Below are positions 1-9,344 of a DNA stretch of 64,000 bases, in pieces. The position numbers and the translations under genes are program-made. The stretch is from Bacillus piscicola (lineage in GTDB: Bacteria; Bacillota; Bacilli; Bacillales; Marinococcaceae), in contig NZ_JAJJJF010000001.1 in NCBI RefSeq assembly GCF_022458745.1, positions 434,001-498,000 of the forward strand. Direction: 5' to 3'. How positions within the stretch are numbered: the stretch's first letter is position 1; every line of letters starts with the position of its first letter. The notes under the pieces were generated by a model. That model made no database searches. It was not told the DNA's origin and saw only the letters and a list, made by a program, of their open reading frames with translations.

Positions 1-1
1 C

Positions 2-445
2 ACTACCTATACAAAAGAATTAATTAAGAACAGCCAATACTTGCCTGCTGTTTTCCAACTGGCCTTGTTTTATAAACAGTCAGGCCGGGAAAGGGATTCG
101 CAGGAATTAGTCTCAGCGTTGAAGCAAACGTTACCTTTAAATAAACAGCATTTGTTTTATGCTGCCTGTACCATGTGCAGGCTTGAGGAATATGAACTAG
201 GCTATCAATTTTTCCGAAGGTATGTGTCGCGTTTCCAAAGTGCTGATCAGGATCTCTGTTTTTATAAGGGGGCAGCCGCTTTTTTGACCAACCGCTTTCG
301 ACAAGCAGAAAAATGGTGGAAGCGAGCGGAAAGGATGAACCATCCTCAGGCATCAGCGCTATTGGAAAAATGTCGTGCCCATCAGCTGACCGTATCGGAT
401 GTTAAGGCAGAACTCGAGAGAGACTGCAGTAACAGTCTTCTCTGA
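2..445 (+). CDS. TPR-type protein, C-terminal part (YvcD-like)
   Basis: This is the 3' end of a gene that enters from the left edge; the frame is open from base 2. About 147 residues are visible. They are helical and rich in aromatic and basic residues, with repeat-like units such as FYAACTMCRLEEYELGYQFF and FYKGAAAFLTNRFRQAEKWW, which look like tetratricopeptide repeats. In B. subtilis a TPR protein, YvcD, lies directly before trxB, and the same order is seen here, so I infer the same family. No catalytic residues are recognisable and the biochemical role is unknown. The identification rests on position and repeat character rather than on a diagnostic motif. Confidence 0.6.
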   Translation, partial: TTYTKELIKNSQYLPAVFQLALFYKQSGRERDSQELVSALKQTLPLNKQHLFYAACTMCRLEEYELGYQFFRRYVSRFQSADQDLCFYKGAAAFLTNRFRQAEKWWKRAERMNHPQASALLEKCRAHQLTVSDVKAELERDCSNSLL

Positions 446-585
446 TTTCTTTCTGTTTGGCTGTTTAACAGCGTTTTATATCGCCTGAGCAGATTAATGG
501 ACTTCGCAGCTAACCTCTCATAGGATAAATGTATGGATTATAACTGTATGTATCACTAGGGCGCTCTAGGGGATATTATAGTTAA

Positions 586-1548
<963 letters not shown>

Positions 1549-1662
1549 GCACCTCCTCTTTGTAAATTAAATTGTTTTTAATCAGGTTGTAACGAAAGTG
1601 CAACAAATGAATTGTATAATGGTATTTAGTAATTGACCCCCTTTTTTATAAAAATATTTTTT

Positions 1663-1690
1663 GCACAGGCCACGGCCTGTGTCTTTTTTT
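1663..1690 (+). terminator. Intrinsic terminator after trxB
   Basis: A 7-bp perfect stem (CACAGGC / GCCTGTG) with a CACG loop is followed by a run of seven T. It lies about 115 bases after the trxB stop, so the transcript has a moderately long 3' UTR. Confidence 0.8.
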
Positions 1691-1721
1691 GTGTAAAGAT
1701 GGAGTACCCTCTTTATTAAAA

Positions 1722-1750
1722 TTGAGCAATCTGCTTCACAATAGTATACT
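1722..1750 (+). promoter_or_regulatory. Sigma-A promoter of the yvcI-rapZ-yvcK-whiA-crh operon
   Basis: A -35 box TTGAGC and a -10 box TATACT are separated by exactly 17 bases. The -10 lies 30 bases before the yvcI start and just after the trxB terminator, so it is well placed to drive the downstream operon. Confidence 0.65.
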
Positions 1751-1780
1751 GAAAGAAGGCAGTATGGTGAGGTGGTAAAC

Positions 1781-2260
1781 ATGCAGCGAGTAACAAATTG
1801 TGTGCTTAAACATAAAGAAAAGCTTCTTCTGCTCCAAAAGCCAAGCCGTAATTGGTGGGTGGCCCCTGGAGGGAAGATGGAACCAGGTGAATCAGTTCGC
1901 GATGCGGTCATTCGTGAATTTCGTGAAGAAACCGGTCTGGTGATTAAGAATCCCGCTATTCGCGGTATTTTTACTTTCTTAATTATGGATGGGGAGAAGA
2001 CAATATCAGAATGGATGATGTTTACCTTTCAGGCTTCGGAATGGGAAGGAACTCTTTTAGATGAATCCCCTGAAGGAAACCTGATGTGGCACTCTGCTGA
2101 ATCAGTGACAGCGCTTGATATGGCAGAAGGTGATCAGCGAATTTTTGAACATGTCTTAACTAACAATGGTGTGTTATATGGAACGTTTCGCTACTCAGAG
2201 GACTACCAGCTATTATCCTGTGAGCTAGATAATGACCAGGCGGAAAGGGATGAAGCGTAG
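1781..2260 (+). CDS. yvcI: Nudix hydrolase YvcI
   Basis: This is a Nudix-family pyrophosphohydrolase that would cleave a nucleoside diphosphate linked to another group; its physiological substrate cannot be read from the sequence. The Nudix box is visible at about residues 32-54, beginning [10 protein letters not shown] and ending REFREETGL, with the metal-binding REXXEE core. The N-terminus [20 protein letters not shown] matches the B. subtilis YvcI pattern, which supports ATG 1781 rather than the in-frame GTG 1772; a GGTGAGGTGG ribosome binding site precedes it. Its stop codon overlaps the rapZ GTG start by one base, which indicates translational coupling. Confidence 0.93.
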   Translation: MQRVTNCVLKHKEKLLLLQKPSRNWWVAPGGKMEPGESVRDAVIREFREETGLVIKNPAIRGIFTFLIMDGEKTISEWMMFTFQASEWEGTLLDESPEGNLMWHSAESVTALDMAEGDQRIFEHVLTNNGVLYGTFRYSEDYQLLSCELDNDQAERDEA

Positions 2261-3150
2261 TGAAGCAGCCGCATGAAGATATCCAGGTAGTAATCATTAC
2301 TGGTATGTCAGGAGCGGGCAAAACTGTAGCCGTGCAAAGCTTTGAAGATTTAGGCTACTATTGTGTGGATAATTTACCGCCTGCTCTCATCCCGACTTTT
2401 ATAGAGCTGGTTGAGAATTCAGGCGGAAAAATGAATAAAGTAGCCTTAGTCATTGATCTGAGAGGCCGTGAATTTTTTGATCAGCTATTTGAAGGGGTCG
2501 ATTATTTAAGGATGAAGCCTAATCTCAGGTCGTACATTCTGTTTTTGGATGCGAGAAATAATGTGCTCGTCCAGCGCTATAAAGAAACAAGGAGGTCCCA
2601 CCCGCTTGCTAATGGCGAAGCGCCTCTTGAAGGTATTCGGCAGGAGCGGGAGATGCTTGAAGATTTAAAAGGAAGAGCACGACAGATCATAGACACAAGT
2701 GAGCTTAAGCCAAAGCAGCTTCGTGAACGAATTATGGAGTATTTTTGCGGGACAAAACAGGATGTCTTTACCGTACATGTGATGTCTTTCGGCTTTAAGT
2801 ACGGGTTGCCGATCGATGCAGACCTCGTGTTTGATGTCCGTTTTTTACCGAATCCTCATTATATCTCGAACCTGCAGCCGAAAACAGGCTTGGAACAGGA
2901 AGTGTCTTCCTATGTGTTAAAATGGGTGGAAACAAAAGAATTTCTAGGGAAGCTGCTTGATTTATTGACGTTTATGCTTCCTCAATATAAAAGAGAAGGC
3001 AAGAGCCAGCTCATTATTGCGATTGGCTGTACGGGGGGGAAACACCGGTCCGTTTCTCTAGCTGAATACATTGCCGATCACTTTTCTGACGATTACTCGG
3101 TACACCGTAGTCACCGGGATATTCAGAAGGGGAAGGAAAAAGCCCGTTGA
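2260..3150 (+). CDS. rapZ: RNase adapter / nucleotide-binding protein RapZ (YvcJ)
   Basis: This is a P-loop ATP/GTP-binding protein of the RapZ/YvcJ family, 296 residues, the usual length. The Walker A motif GMSGAGKT lies near residue 15 and is followed by YYCVDNLPP, a family signature. The C-terminal domain carries [10 protein letters not shown], conserved in RapZ and linked to metabolite and RNA binding. In E. coli RapZ senses glucosamine-6-phosphate and presents small RNA to RNase E; in B. subtilis YvcJ hydrolyses nucleotides and affects competence. Which role applies here is not known. It starts at a GTG coupled to the yvcI stop, and its own stop overlaps the yvcK TTG by four bases. Confidence 0.95.
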   Translation: MKQPHEDIQVVIITGMSGAGKTVAVQSFEDLGYYCVDNLPPALIPTFIELVENSGGKMNKVALVIDLRGREFFDQLFEGVDYLRMKPNLRSYILFLDARNNVLVQRYKETRRSHPLANGEAPLEGIRQEREMLEDLKGRARQIIDTSELKPKQLRERIMEYFCGTKQDVFTVHVMSFGFKYGLPIDADLVFDVRFLPNPHYISNLQPKTGLEQEVSSYVLKWVETKEFLGKLLDLLTFMLPQYKREGKSQLIIAIGCTGGKHRSVSLAEYIADHFSDDYSVHRSHRDIQKGKEKAR

Positions 3151-4109
3151 CAAACGCAAACATTGTCGTCATTGGTGGTGGGACCGGCTTATCTGTTTTG
3201 TTACGCGGCTTGAAACTGTACCCGTTTACTATTACTGCTATTGTGACGGTGGCAGACGATGGCGGAAGCTCGGGGCGGCTTCGCAAAGAGTTGAACATCC
3301 CTCCTCCAGGAGATATACGGAATGTCCTTGTAGCGCTTGCAGAAGTAGAGCCGGTATTTGAGCAGTTGTTTCAACATCGATTTGAAAACGGGAATGGCCT
3401 ATCGGGACATTCCTTAGGCAATCTGCTTTTAGCCGGCATGACTTCCATAACCGGTGATTTTGCCCGGGGAATTAGTGAATTAAGTACGGTCCTTAACGTT
3501 CGCGGTAAAGTATTACCGGCTGCTAATCACAGTATCGTGCTTCGTGCGGAAATGATCGACGGTTCTATCATTGAGGGTGAATCAAACATCCCTCAGTCGG
3601 GCAAGCGAATTAAACGTGTATTTTTATCGCCGAATACGGTGAAACCGCTTCCTGAAAGCTTGCAAGCCATTCATGAAGCGGATTTGATTGTCCTTGGGCC
3701 TGGCAGCTTGTTCACAAGCATTATCCCTAATTTGCTCGTCCCGGGTATTACAGAGGCTATTAAGGAATCAGCGGCCCGTAAAATTTACATTTGTAACGGA
3801 ATGACTCAAAAAGGAGAGACGGACCACTTTTCTGCAGCTGACCACGTGGAGACGATTTATGCCCACGCTGGTTCTAAAGTGATCGATGCTGTGATTGCAA
3901 ATAACGGCAGCATACCGGCTGACATCCTTACGAACTATGCTAAGGAGGGGGCTGCCCCTGTTGCCGTCGATCTGAATAGACTGCAGGAACTTGGCTGCCA
4001 GGTGATTAAGGGTTCCTTTATGGAATTTAACGATAACCTATTACGACATGATGCCGTAAAAGTGGCAGAGGCCTTATTACATGAACTTAAAGAAGTGCGG
4101 CGAGAATAA
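3147..4109 (+). CDS. yvcK: Gluconeogenesis factor YvcK (CofD-like)
   Basis: This protein resembles the CofD/2-phospho-L-lactate transferase fold and belongs to the YvcK/MgfK family, needed in Bacillus for growth on gluconeogenic carbon sources and for normal cell shape; it binds UDP-sugars in B. subtilis. The N-terminus has [14 protein letters not shown] followed by [12 protein letters not shown], the family's nucleotide-binding signature, and [14 protein letters not shown] further on. The length of 320 residues is standard. It starts with TTG at 3147, four bases inside rapZ (TTGA overlap), so its translation depends on rapZ. A rapZ-yvcK-whiA-crh order is conserved across low-GC Gram-positives. 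Confidence 0.95.
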   Translation: MTNANIVVIGGGTGLSVLLRGLKLYPFTITAIVTVADDGGSSGRLRKELNIPPPGDIRNVLVALAEVEPVFEQLFQHRFENGNGLSGHSLGNLLLAGMTSITGDFARGISELSTVLNVRGKVLPAANHSIVLRAEMIDGSIIEGESNIPQSGKRIKRVFLSPNTVKPLPESLQAIHEADLIVLGPGSLFTSIIPNLLVPGITEAIKESAARKIYICNGMTQKGETDHFSAADHVETIYAHAGSKVIDAVIANNGSIPADILTNYAKEGAAPVAVDLNRLQELGCQVIKGSFMEFNDNLLRHDAVKVAEALLHELKEVRRE

Positions 4110-4155
4110 ATAAACGAAATGACTCGCTGCAAAGGAAGAGAAGGCGGTGATCATA

Positions 4156-5118
4156 TTGTCATCCTTTGCGGCTATGGCAAAAAAAGAATTGACGCAGCTG
4201 GAATTAAAAGATTGTTGTGCAAAAGCTGAATTGGCAGCACTCATCCGGATGAATGGTGCAGTATCTCTTGGGAACGGGGAGATGGTGCTCGAGATCACGA
4301 CAGAAAATGCAGCGATAGCCCGCCGGATTTACAAGCTGATTAAAAAAGTTTACAAGGAAACCACCGTTGAATTGATGGTCAGGAAGAAAATGCGTTTGAA
4401 AAAAAATAATGTGTATTTAGTACGGATTGTCGAAGAAGCGAAGGAGCTGTTGAGTGATCTTCACATTATGGAGGAAGGGTATCGTTTTATTCGAACAATA
4501 TCTCCCATACTTATGAAGAACCCTTGCTGCAAACGCGCTTATCTTCGCGGTGCTTTCTTAGCCGGCGGCTCTGTTAATCATCCTGAAACATCCTCGTACC
4601 ATTTGGAGATTTTTTCTTTTTATGAGGAACATACTAAAGCATTACAGGAACTTTTGGAGGATTTTTATCTTTCTTCTAAGATTTTGGAAAGAAAAAAAGG
4701 GTTTATCCTATATATTAAAGAAAGTGAAAAAATAACGGAATTTCTCAATGTTATTGGTGCTCACCAAGCCCTACTGTACTTTGAAGACGTACGTATTGTG
4801 AAGGATATGCGAAATTCGGTCAATCGTCTTGTCAATTGTGAAACAGCTAATCTGAACAAGACAGTAGGAGCTGCGATGCGGCAAATTGAAAACATTCAGC
4901 TTGTTGATAATGTAATAGGAATAGAGCAGCTTCCAGAAAAAATACGAGAAATCGCCGATCTGCGTTTAAAACACCAGGATGTTACGTTAAAAGAATTAGG
5001 GGAAATGATACCGAGTGGACCCGTCAGCAAGTCAGGTGTAAACCATCGGCTGCGAAAAATTGACGAGTTGGCAGAAAAGATTCGGAAAGGAGAATCGCCT
5101 CTGCCAGAGGGAACATAA
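4156..5118 (+). CDS. whiA: DNA-binding protein WhiA
   Basis: WhiA has an N-terminal LAGLIDADG-like fold and a C-terminal helix-turn-helix. It governs sporulation division in actinomycetes and influences division and chromosome segregation in Bacillus. The product is 320 residues. The N-terminal segment [20 protein letters not shown] and the C-terminal [20 protein letters not shown] (helix-turn-helix region) are family hallmarks. The start is taken as TTG 4156, because an almost ideal anti-SD match, AAGGCGGTGATC (11 of 12), lies just before it; the GTG 4147 is inside that ribosome binding site. Confidence 0.93.
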   Translation: MSSFAAMAKKELTQLELKDCCAKAELAALIRMNGAVSLGNGEMVLEITTENAAIARRIYKLIKKVYKETTVELMVRKKMRLKKNNVYLVRIVEEAKELLSDLHIMEEGYRFIRTISPILMKNPCCKRAYLRGAFLAGGSVNHPETSSYHLEIFSFYEEHTKALQELLEDFYLSSKILERKKGFILYIKESEKITEFLNVIGAHQALLYFEDVRIVKDMRNSVNRLVNCETANLNKTVGAAMRQIENIQLVDNVIGIEQLPEKIREIADLRLKHQDVTLKELGEMIPSGPVSKSGVNHRLRKIDELAEKIRKGESPLPEGT

Positions 5119-5151
5119 CGAATCAGGTCATTGACGATGGAGGAGATAAGA

Positions 5152-5409
5152 GTGGTTGAAAAAAAAGTCGAAGTAAAGTTGAAAACAGGTTTGCAAGCAA
5201 GACCGGCCGCTTTGTTTGTACAAGAAGCGAACCGTTTTCAATCCGATATTTTTATTGAAAGAGGGGATAAGAAAGTTAATGCGAAAAGTATTATGGGGAT
5301 CATGAGTCTTGCCGTCCGTTCAGGAAGTACCATTAATATTACAGCAGAGGGAAGCGACGAACAAGAAGCCTTAGATGAACTTACTGCTTTCGTGGAAAAA
5401 GAAGAATAA
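5152..5409 (+). CDS. crh: Catabolite repression HPr-like protein Crh
   Basis: Crh is a cytosolic HPr paralogue that serves as a CcpA corepressor after phosphorylation by HPr kinase. The key diagnostic residue is visible: position 15 is Gln (GLQARPAA) where true HPr has the His used by the sugar phosphotransferase system, while Ser46 (NAKSIMG) is kept. It therefore cannot take part in PTS phosphotransfer but can be regulated by HprK. The product is 85 residues. I chose GTG 5152, preceded by GGAGGAG, because this gives the canonical MVEKKVEVKLKTG start; upstream TTG and ATG codons lie in or before the ribosome binding site. Confidence 0.95.
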   Translation: MVEKKVEVKLKTGLQARPAALFVQEANRFQSDIFIERGDKKVNAKSIMGIMSLAVRSGSTINITAEGSDEQEALDELTAFVEKEE

Positions 5410-5423
5410 GACATAGAAGTGTG

Positions 5424-5463
5424 AAAAGAGGATGCCACTGCTATACAGTGACACCCTCTTTTT
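5424..5463. terminator. Bidirectional terminator between crh and clpP
   Basis: The outer stem AAAGAGG/CCTCTTT encloses an inner CCACTG/CAGTG stem. A T run follows on the plus strand, and an A run (T on the minus strand) precedes it, so it can end both the crh operon and clpP, which converge here. Confidence 0.8.
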
Positions 5464-5481
5464 GTATGTTTTAATTTGAGC

Positions 5482-6060
5482 TTATTTATAGAGTACTTCA
5501 TCTATTAAACCGTATTTTTTCGCAGCTTCTGCGGACATAAAGTTATCACGATCGGTGTCGCGTTCGATAACTTCAAGTGGCTGTCCGGTACGTTCGGAGA
5601 GAATTTGATTCAACTTCTCGCGCATTTCAATAATACGACGAGCATGGATTTCGATGTCTGCAGCCTGCCCCTGTGTACCGCCAAGTGGCTGGTGAATCAT
5701 GACTTCACTATTTGGCAGTGCAAATCGTTTTCCTGGTTCGCCGGCATTTAATAGGAACGCTCCCATTGACGCAGCCATCCCAATACAAATGGTAGATACT
5801 TGCGGCTTTATATGCTGAATCGTATCGTATATGGCCATACCAGCGGTAATCGAACCACCGGGACTATTAATGTATAGGGAAATATCTTTCTCAGGGTCGT
5901 CAGCAGCCAAAAACAACAGCTGAGCTACAATGGAGTTTGATACGTTATCGTCAATCCCTGATCCTAGCATAATAATACGGTCTTTCAAAAGACGAGAATA
6001 AATGTCGTATGCTCTTTCACCGCGATTGGTTTGTTCAATTACTGTAGGTATTAAATTCAT
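5482..6060 (-). CDS. clpP: ATP-dependent Clp protease proteolytic subunit
   Basis: ClpP is the serine peptidase barrel that works with ClpC, ClpX or ClpE to degrade regulators and damaged proteins in the cytoplasm. The 192-residue product has the catalytic triad Ser98 (MAASMGA), His123 (MIHQPLGG) and Asp172 (ERDTDRD), in the positions typical of Firmicute ClpP. The start [10 protein letters not shown] at 6060 follows an AGGAGGAG ribosome binding site; the open frame extends further upstream to 6144 but that part contains the promoter. A CtsR operator overlaps the promoter, so induction by heat or protein stress is expected. It lies on the opposite strand from its neighbours. Confidence 0.97.
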   Translation of the reverse strand: MNLIPTVIEQTNRGERAYDIYSRLLKDRIIMLGSGIDDNVSNSIVAQLLFLAADDPEKDISLYINSPGGSITAGMAIYDTIQHIKPQVSTICIGMAASMGAFLLNAGEPGKRFALPNSEVMIHQPLGGTQGQAADIEIHARRIIEMREKLNQILSERTGQPLEVIERDTDRDNFMSAEAAKKYGLIDEVLYK

Positions 6061-6115
6061 GTTAACTCCTCCTATATAGTATGGTAAGTTTGTTGGATCT
6101 GTGTTGGTAGTACTA

Positions 6116-6144
6116 ATTTTACCCCAATGGTCAACAATGGTCAA
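6116..6144 (-). promoter_or_regulatory. clpP promoter (sigma-A)
   Basis: Read on the minus strand, TTGACC (6139-6144) and TAAAAT (6116-6121) are 17 bases apart. The -35 box lies inside the second CtsR half-site, so repressor binding would block RNA polymerase directly. Confidence 0.75.
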
Positions 6145-6145
6145 A
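6129..6145. promoter_or_regulatory. CtsR operator
   Basis: Two heptads, GGTCAAC and GGTCAAA, are separated by AAT. This is the direct-repeat operator of the heat-shock repressor CtsR (consensus RGTCAAA-NAN-RGTCAAA), with one deviation in the first heptad. Its overlap with the clpP promoter indicates repression at normal temperature. Confidence 0.85.
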
Positions 6146-6303
6146 CAACAAGGCTGTCCAATGGTGGGAAGTGCTGTACATATTGGGAATTCGTGACATT
6201 ACTCGTAAAACCCTGCCTGTATCTTTTCCTTTTTTACATTATTTCAAACTACTAGCGCTTTAGCAAACAGGAAGCATTGCGTATATATATAACAGAAACT
6301 CTT

Positions 6304-6332
6304 TTTACAAACAGAGGATATTTAGCTATAAT
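6304..6332 (+). promoter_or_regulatory. Sigma-A promoter of the amphi-Trp gene
   Basis: TTTACA and a perfect TATAAT are separated by 17 bases. The -10 lies 44 bases before the ATG at 6376. rpoN could be read from it as well, since no terminator is seen between the two genes. Confidence 0.7.
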
Positions 6333-6375
6333 AAAATTATCACAAATTAGTGACAGGTATAGAGGAGGGGTCTCC

Positions 6376-6627
6376 ATGTTTGGTCAGGAGCGTTTAGGTC
6401 AGGATGCTTGGTTTGAAAAAGAGGAAGAACTTGCACTTTCTGAAGCGGCAGAACAATTAGAAGCCCTTGCCTCTATGTTGCGGACGAATAAGGAATGCAC
6501 GCTAACGAATCAGGAAGAAAGTGTCGTAATAGCTCCAACGGAGAACGTGGTGTTAAAAATAGATTATACAAAGCAAGGCCGAGAATCACGGGCACAGTTC
6601 CAATTGACGTGGCGAGATGATAAATAG
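6376..6627 (+). CDS. Small amphi-Trp domain-like protein
   Basis: This encodes an 83-residue acidic protein. The arrangement, a helix beginning ELALSEAAEQLEALASMLR followed by strands with VVIAPTENVVLKIDY and ending in QFQLTWRDDK, resembles the amphi-Trp domain, a small alpha-beta unit ending in a tryptophan-bearing strand. The function of that domain is not established. The start is ATG 6376 behind AGAGGAGGGG; the open frame runs 99 bases further upstream but that stretch holds the promoter. It lies between clpP and rpoN, a place where I know of no conserved gene in B. subtilis. The family assignment is from memory of the pattern. Confidence 0.65.
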   Translation: MFGQERLGQDAWFEKEEELALSEAAEQLEALASMLRTNKECTLTNQEESVVIAPTENVVLKIDYTKQGRESRAQFQLTWRDDK

Positions 6628-6709
6628 GTAATGACTTTTTTTAGGAAAGAGATCATAAGATGGCACATATAGTAAAGAAAACGCTTACAAGTTAGAGGGG
6701 GGAATAGCC

Positions 6710-8065
6710 GTGAATATGGAAATGGGGTTATACCAACAACAGACATTAAAGTTAGTCATGACTCAGGAACTGCGCCAGGCGATTTCCTTACTTCAATTTT
6801 CTACCATTGAATTATCGGAATTTCTAGAAGAGCAAGCGTTAGAGAACCCGTTAATCGATATAGAGGATCCGGGTACTCACATGAAAGAAGAGATGCGTTA
6901 TGATATGCCTGTTATGTGGCAGGATGAACCGACACATGAACTTCAAGGGCATGAAGAGCAGGAAAATGTCTCTCCTTTCGACCGAATTAAAGATGATCGA
7001 GAACGAGTATCTGACCATCTGATTAATCAGATCCGTTTAACAACGACTGGAGACGAGCAGCTCATCCTGACGCATATGGCGAGAAACATCGGGGATGATG
7101 GTTATTTAGCGGGGACTTACGAGGAGCTTACGGCGCTTTTTAACCTTACCGAAAGCGAATATGAAGCCTATGTTGCAAAAATCCAAAGTTTTGAACCGGC
7201 AGGAATTGGCGCCCGTTCCTTGCAGGAATGCCTGCTTCTGCAATTAAGACGTTATTATCCACGTGAAAAGCTGGCAGCAATCATTGTCGAGTTTCATTTA
7301 GAGGAGCTCGCGGCGCGTAAGTGGAAAGAGCTTTCAAAGTCTCTGAACGTACCACTTAAAGATATTCAGCATGTCTGCGACCTAGTTCAGAAACTCGATC
7401 CCCATCCGGGAACTTGTTTTGGGAACGAACATCCGGGACATTTAGTGCCAGATGTTTATGTCGAAAAGGAAGGCGGCCGTTTTATTGTACGATTAAATGA
7501 CGACGGACTTCCACGGATTCGGCTGAATCGTCAATACCGTCACCTCTTAGAGAATAAAGAAGCAGGTGAGGCGGCTCTCTATGCGCAGAAGAAGTATAAA
7601 CAACTGGTTTGGTTATTAAAAAGCATTGACCAACGTCAGCAGACGATACGTAATATTACAGAAGCCATTGTGCAATTTCAGAACGATTTTTTTGAAAAAG
7701 GACCGTCAGAAATGAAACCGTTAACGCTAAAAGACGTAGCGGAAGCAGCCGATGTTCATGAGTCTACCGTTTCACGGACAACCAATCAGAAATATGTACA
7801 GACACCTCATGGTTTATTTGAATTGAAATATTTTTTCTCTTTAGGAATGAGTACGAATACCGGTGAGCAGACGTCCACGTTTGTTATTAAATCTAAAATC
7901 AAAGAACTAGTAGACAATGAAAATAAGAAAAAACCTCTATCTGATCAAAAGATCGTTGATTATTTAGAGGAAGAGCATGGGATAGCCATTTCGCGGCGCG
8001 CAATTGCAAAGTACAGGGGAGAACTACAAATCCCATCTTCGTCAAAACGTAAGCGTTATGAATGA
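6710..8065 (+). CDS. rpoN: RNA polymerase sigma-54 factor
   Basis: This is sigma-54 (SigL in B. subtilis), which directs RNA polymerase to -24/-12 promoters and needs an AAA+ activator. The 451-residue product shows the three expected parts: an N-terminal glutamine-rich activator-interacting region (QELRQAISLLQFS), a core-binding middle (LQSFEPAGIGARSLQECLLL-type segment around residue 160), and the C-terminal DNA-binding part with HESTVSR and the RpoN box SRRAIAKYR near residue 430. The start is GTG 6710 behind GAGGGGGG. No -24/-12 promoter or sigma-54 activator gene was seen in this window, so its targets lie elsewhere. A terminator follows. Confidence 0.96.
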   Translation: MNMEMGLYQQQTLKLVMTQELRQAISLLQFSTIELSEFLEEQALENPLIDIEDPGTHMKEEMRYDMPVMWQDEPTHELQGHEEQENVSPFDRIKDDRERVSDHLINQIRLTTTGDEQLILTHMARNIGDDGYLAGTYEELTALFNLTESEYEAYVAKIQSFEPAGIGARSLQECLLLQLRRYYPREKLAAIIVEFHLEELAARKWKELSKSLNVPLKDIQHVCDLVQKLDPHPGTCFGNEHPGHLVPDVYVEKEGGRFIVRLNDDGLPRIRLNRQYRHLLENKEAGEAALYAQKKYKQLVWLLKSIDQRQQTIRNITEAIVQFQNDFFEKGPSEMKPLTLKDVAEAADVHESTVSRTTNQKYVQTPHGLFELKYFFSLGMSTNTGEQTSTFVIKSKIKELVDNENKKKPLSDQKIVDYLEEEHGIAISRRAIAKYRGELQIPSSSKRKRYE

Positions 8066-8085
8066 AAATACAACAGCCAGGGAAT

Positions 8086-8126
8086 ATTCGGTGTAGATCA
8101 TAAGTGAAGATCTGCACCGAATTTTT
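8086..8126 (+). terminator. Terminator after rpoN
   Basis: A 14-bp stem (ATTCGGTGTAGATC / GATCTGCACCGAAT, one G-U pair) with a 9-base loop is followed by a T run. It separates rpoN from gap. Confidence 0.85.
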
Positions 8127-8179
8127 CGTTAGGCTGGGAAAGGCTAAGTTTCCTCAAGATAAGGAGGACTAGAAATAAA

Positions 8180-9187
8180 ATGAAAACGAAAATTGGTATT
8201 AATGGATTCGGCAGAATTGGGCGACTCGTATTACGTGCTTCCTTGGAAAATGAAAGTGCAGCAGAAGTTGTTGCTGTTAATGATTTGACTGAACCAGAAA
8301 TGCTTGCTCATTTGTTGAAGTACGATTCCATACACGGTAAACTAAAGAATGATGTCGTTGTGAAGGACAGTTGTCTGATTATCGGCGATCAAGAAATACG
8401 TGTAACCTCTGAAAGTAGTCCTGAAAAAATAGATTGGAGAAGAAGCGGTGTAGACACGGTTATTGAATCAACAGGGCAATTCATCAAGCGTGAAAGTGCT
8501 GCCGCTCATCTGAAAGCAGGGGCAAATAAGGTGATTATCTCCGCTCCGGGAAAAGAAGTAGATGCTACATTTGTTATGGGAGTGAACCATAGAGAGTACG
8601 ACAAGGAAAGACATATCATCGTTTCTAACGCCTCCTGCACAACGAATGGCCTTGCCCCAATTATTAAGGTGCTTCATGAACGGTTCGGAGTTAAGCGTGG
8701 GATGATGACGACCATCCATTCTTATACAAATGACCAGCGTATTCTTGACCTGCCGCATAAAGATTACCGACGCGCACGGGCTGCTGCAGAAAATATAATC
8801 CCGACTACTACGGGGGCTGCAAAAGCGGTAGCTCTTGTTCTTCCTGAGCTTGAAGGGAAATTAACAGGAGGGGCAATTCGAGTGCCAACACCTAATGTTT
8901 CGCTTATTGATCTCGTAACGGAACTGGGGAGCGACGTTACACAAGACGCAGTTAATAAAGCTTTTAGAGATGCAGCTGCAGATGAATTAAACGGTATATT
9001 GGGATATAGCGAGGAGCCGCTCGTTTCTGGGGATTATAATGGGAACCCCCATTCCGCTATCATTGACGCGCTTTCTACATCCGTATTGGAAGATAACCTT
9101 CTAAAGGTCATCGCTTGGTATGATAATGAATATGCTTATTCACACCGTCTTTTAGAGCTAGCTGCTTACATGGCGGAGAATAGTTAG
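8180..9187 (+). CDS. gap: Glyceraldehyde-3-phosphate dehydrogenase, glycolytic type
   Basis: The enzyme converts glyceraldehyde 3-phosphate, phosphate and NAD to 1,3-bisphosphoglycerate. The 335-residue product has the Rossmann motif GINGFGRIGR, the catalytic Cys153 in NASCTTN, and a C-terminal WYDNE. Asp35 in VAVNDLT predicts NAD use, as in catabolic GapA, rather than the NADP-tolerant gluconeogenic GapB. A small oddity is Gly after NASCTTN where Cys is usual, and YDNEYAYSH where YDNEWGYS or YDNESGYS is common. It heads the triose-phosphate cluster but the repressor gene cggR, normally just upstream in Bacilli, is missing. AAGGAGG precedes the ATG by about 12 bases. Confidence 0.96.
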   Translation: MKTKIGINGFGRIGRLVLRASLENESAAEVVAVNDLTEPEMLAHLLKYDSIHGKLKNDVVVKDSCLIIGDQEIRVTSESSPEKIDWRRSGVDTVIESTGQFIKRESAAAHLKAGANKVIISAPGKEVDATFVMGVNHREYDKERHIIVSNASCTTNGLAPIIKVLHERFGVKRGMMTTIHSYTNDQRILDLPHKDYRRARAAAENIIPTTTGAAKAVALVLPELEGKLTGGAIRVPTPNVSLIDLVTELGSDVTQDAVNKAFRDAAADELNGILGYSEEPLVSGDYNGNPHSAIIDALSTSVLEDNLLKVIAWYDNEYAYSHRLLELAAYMAENS

Positions 9188-9201
9188 CATGAAAACGAGA
9201 G

Positions 9202-9244
9202 GTGTTAATGGGGAGAAGACTACTGTTTCTCCCTTTCCTAACAC
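9202..9244 (+). other. Stem-loop between gap and pgk without T run
   Basis: GTGTTA (9202-9207) pairs with TAACAC (9239-9244), and GGGAGAA (9211-9217) with TTCTCCC (9227-9233), leaving a small internal loop. No T run follows, so it is unlikely to be a normal terminator. It could be an mRNA-stabilising or processing structure that separates gap expression from the rest of the cluster. A TATAAT at 9316-9321, without a good -35 box, lies before pgk and may allow separate transcription. Confidence 0.5.
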
Positions 9245-9344
9245 ATCGGCATGATACATAAGGCCTATTTATGAAGCTTAGCTCTGATGGTAATAGCAAT
9301 ACCGCATTTCTATTGTATAATCTGAAAAGGGGGGTTTGTCCTTA

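Noticed and set aside
24-353. Minus-strand ORF opposite the YvcD-like gene
   Set aside because: It mirrors a real coding frame, lacks a ribosome binding site and has no recognisable protein features.
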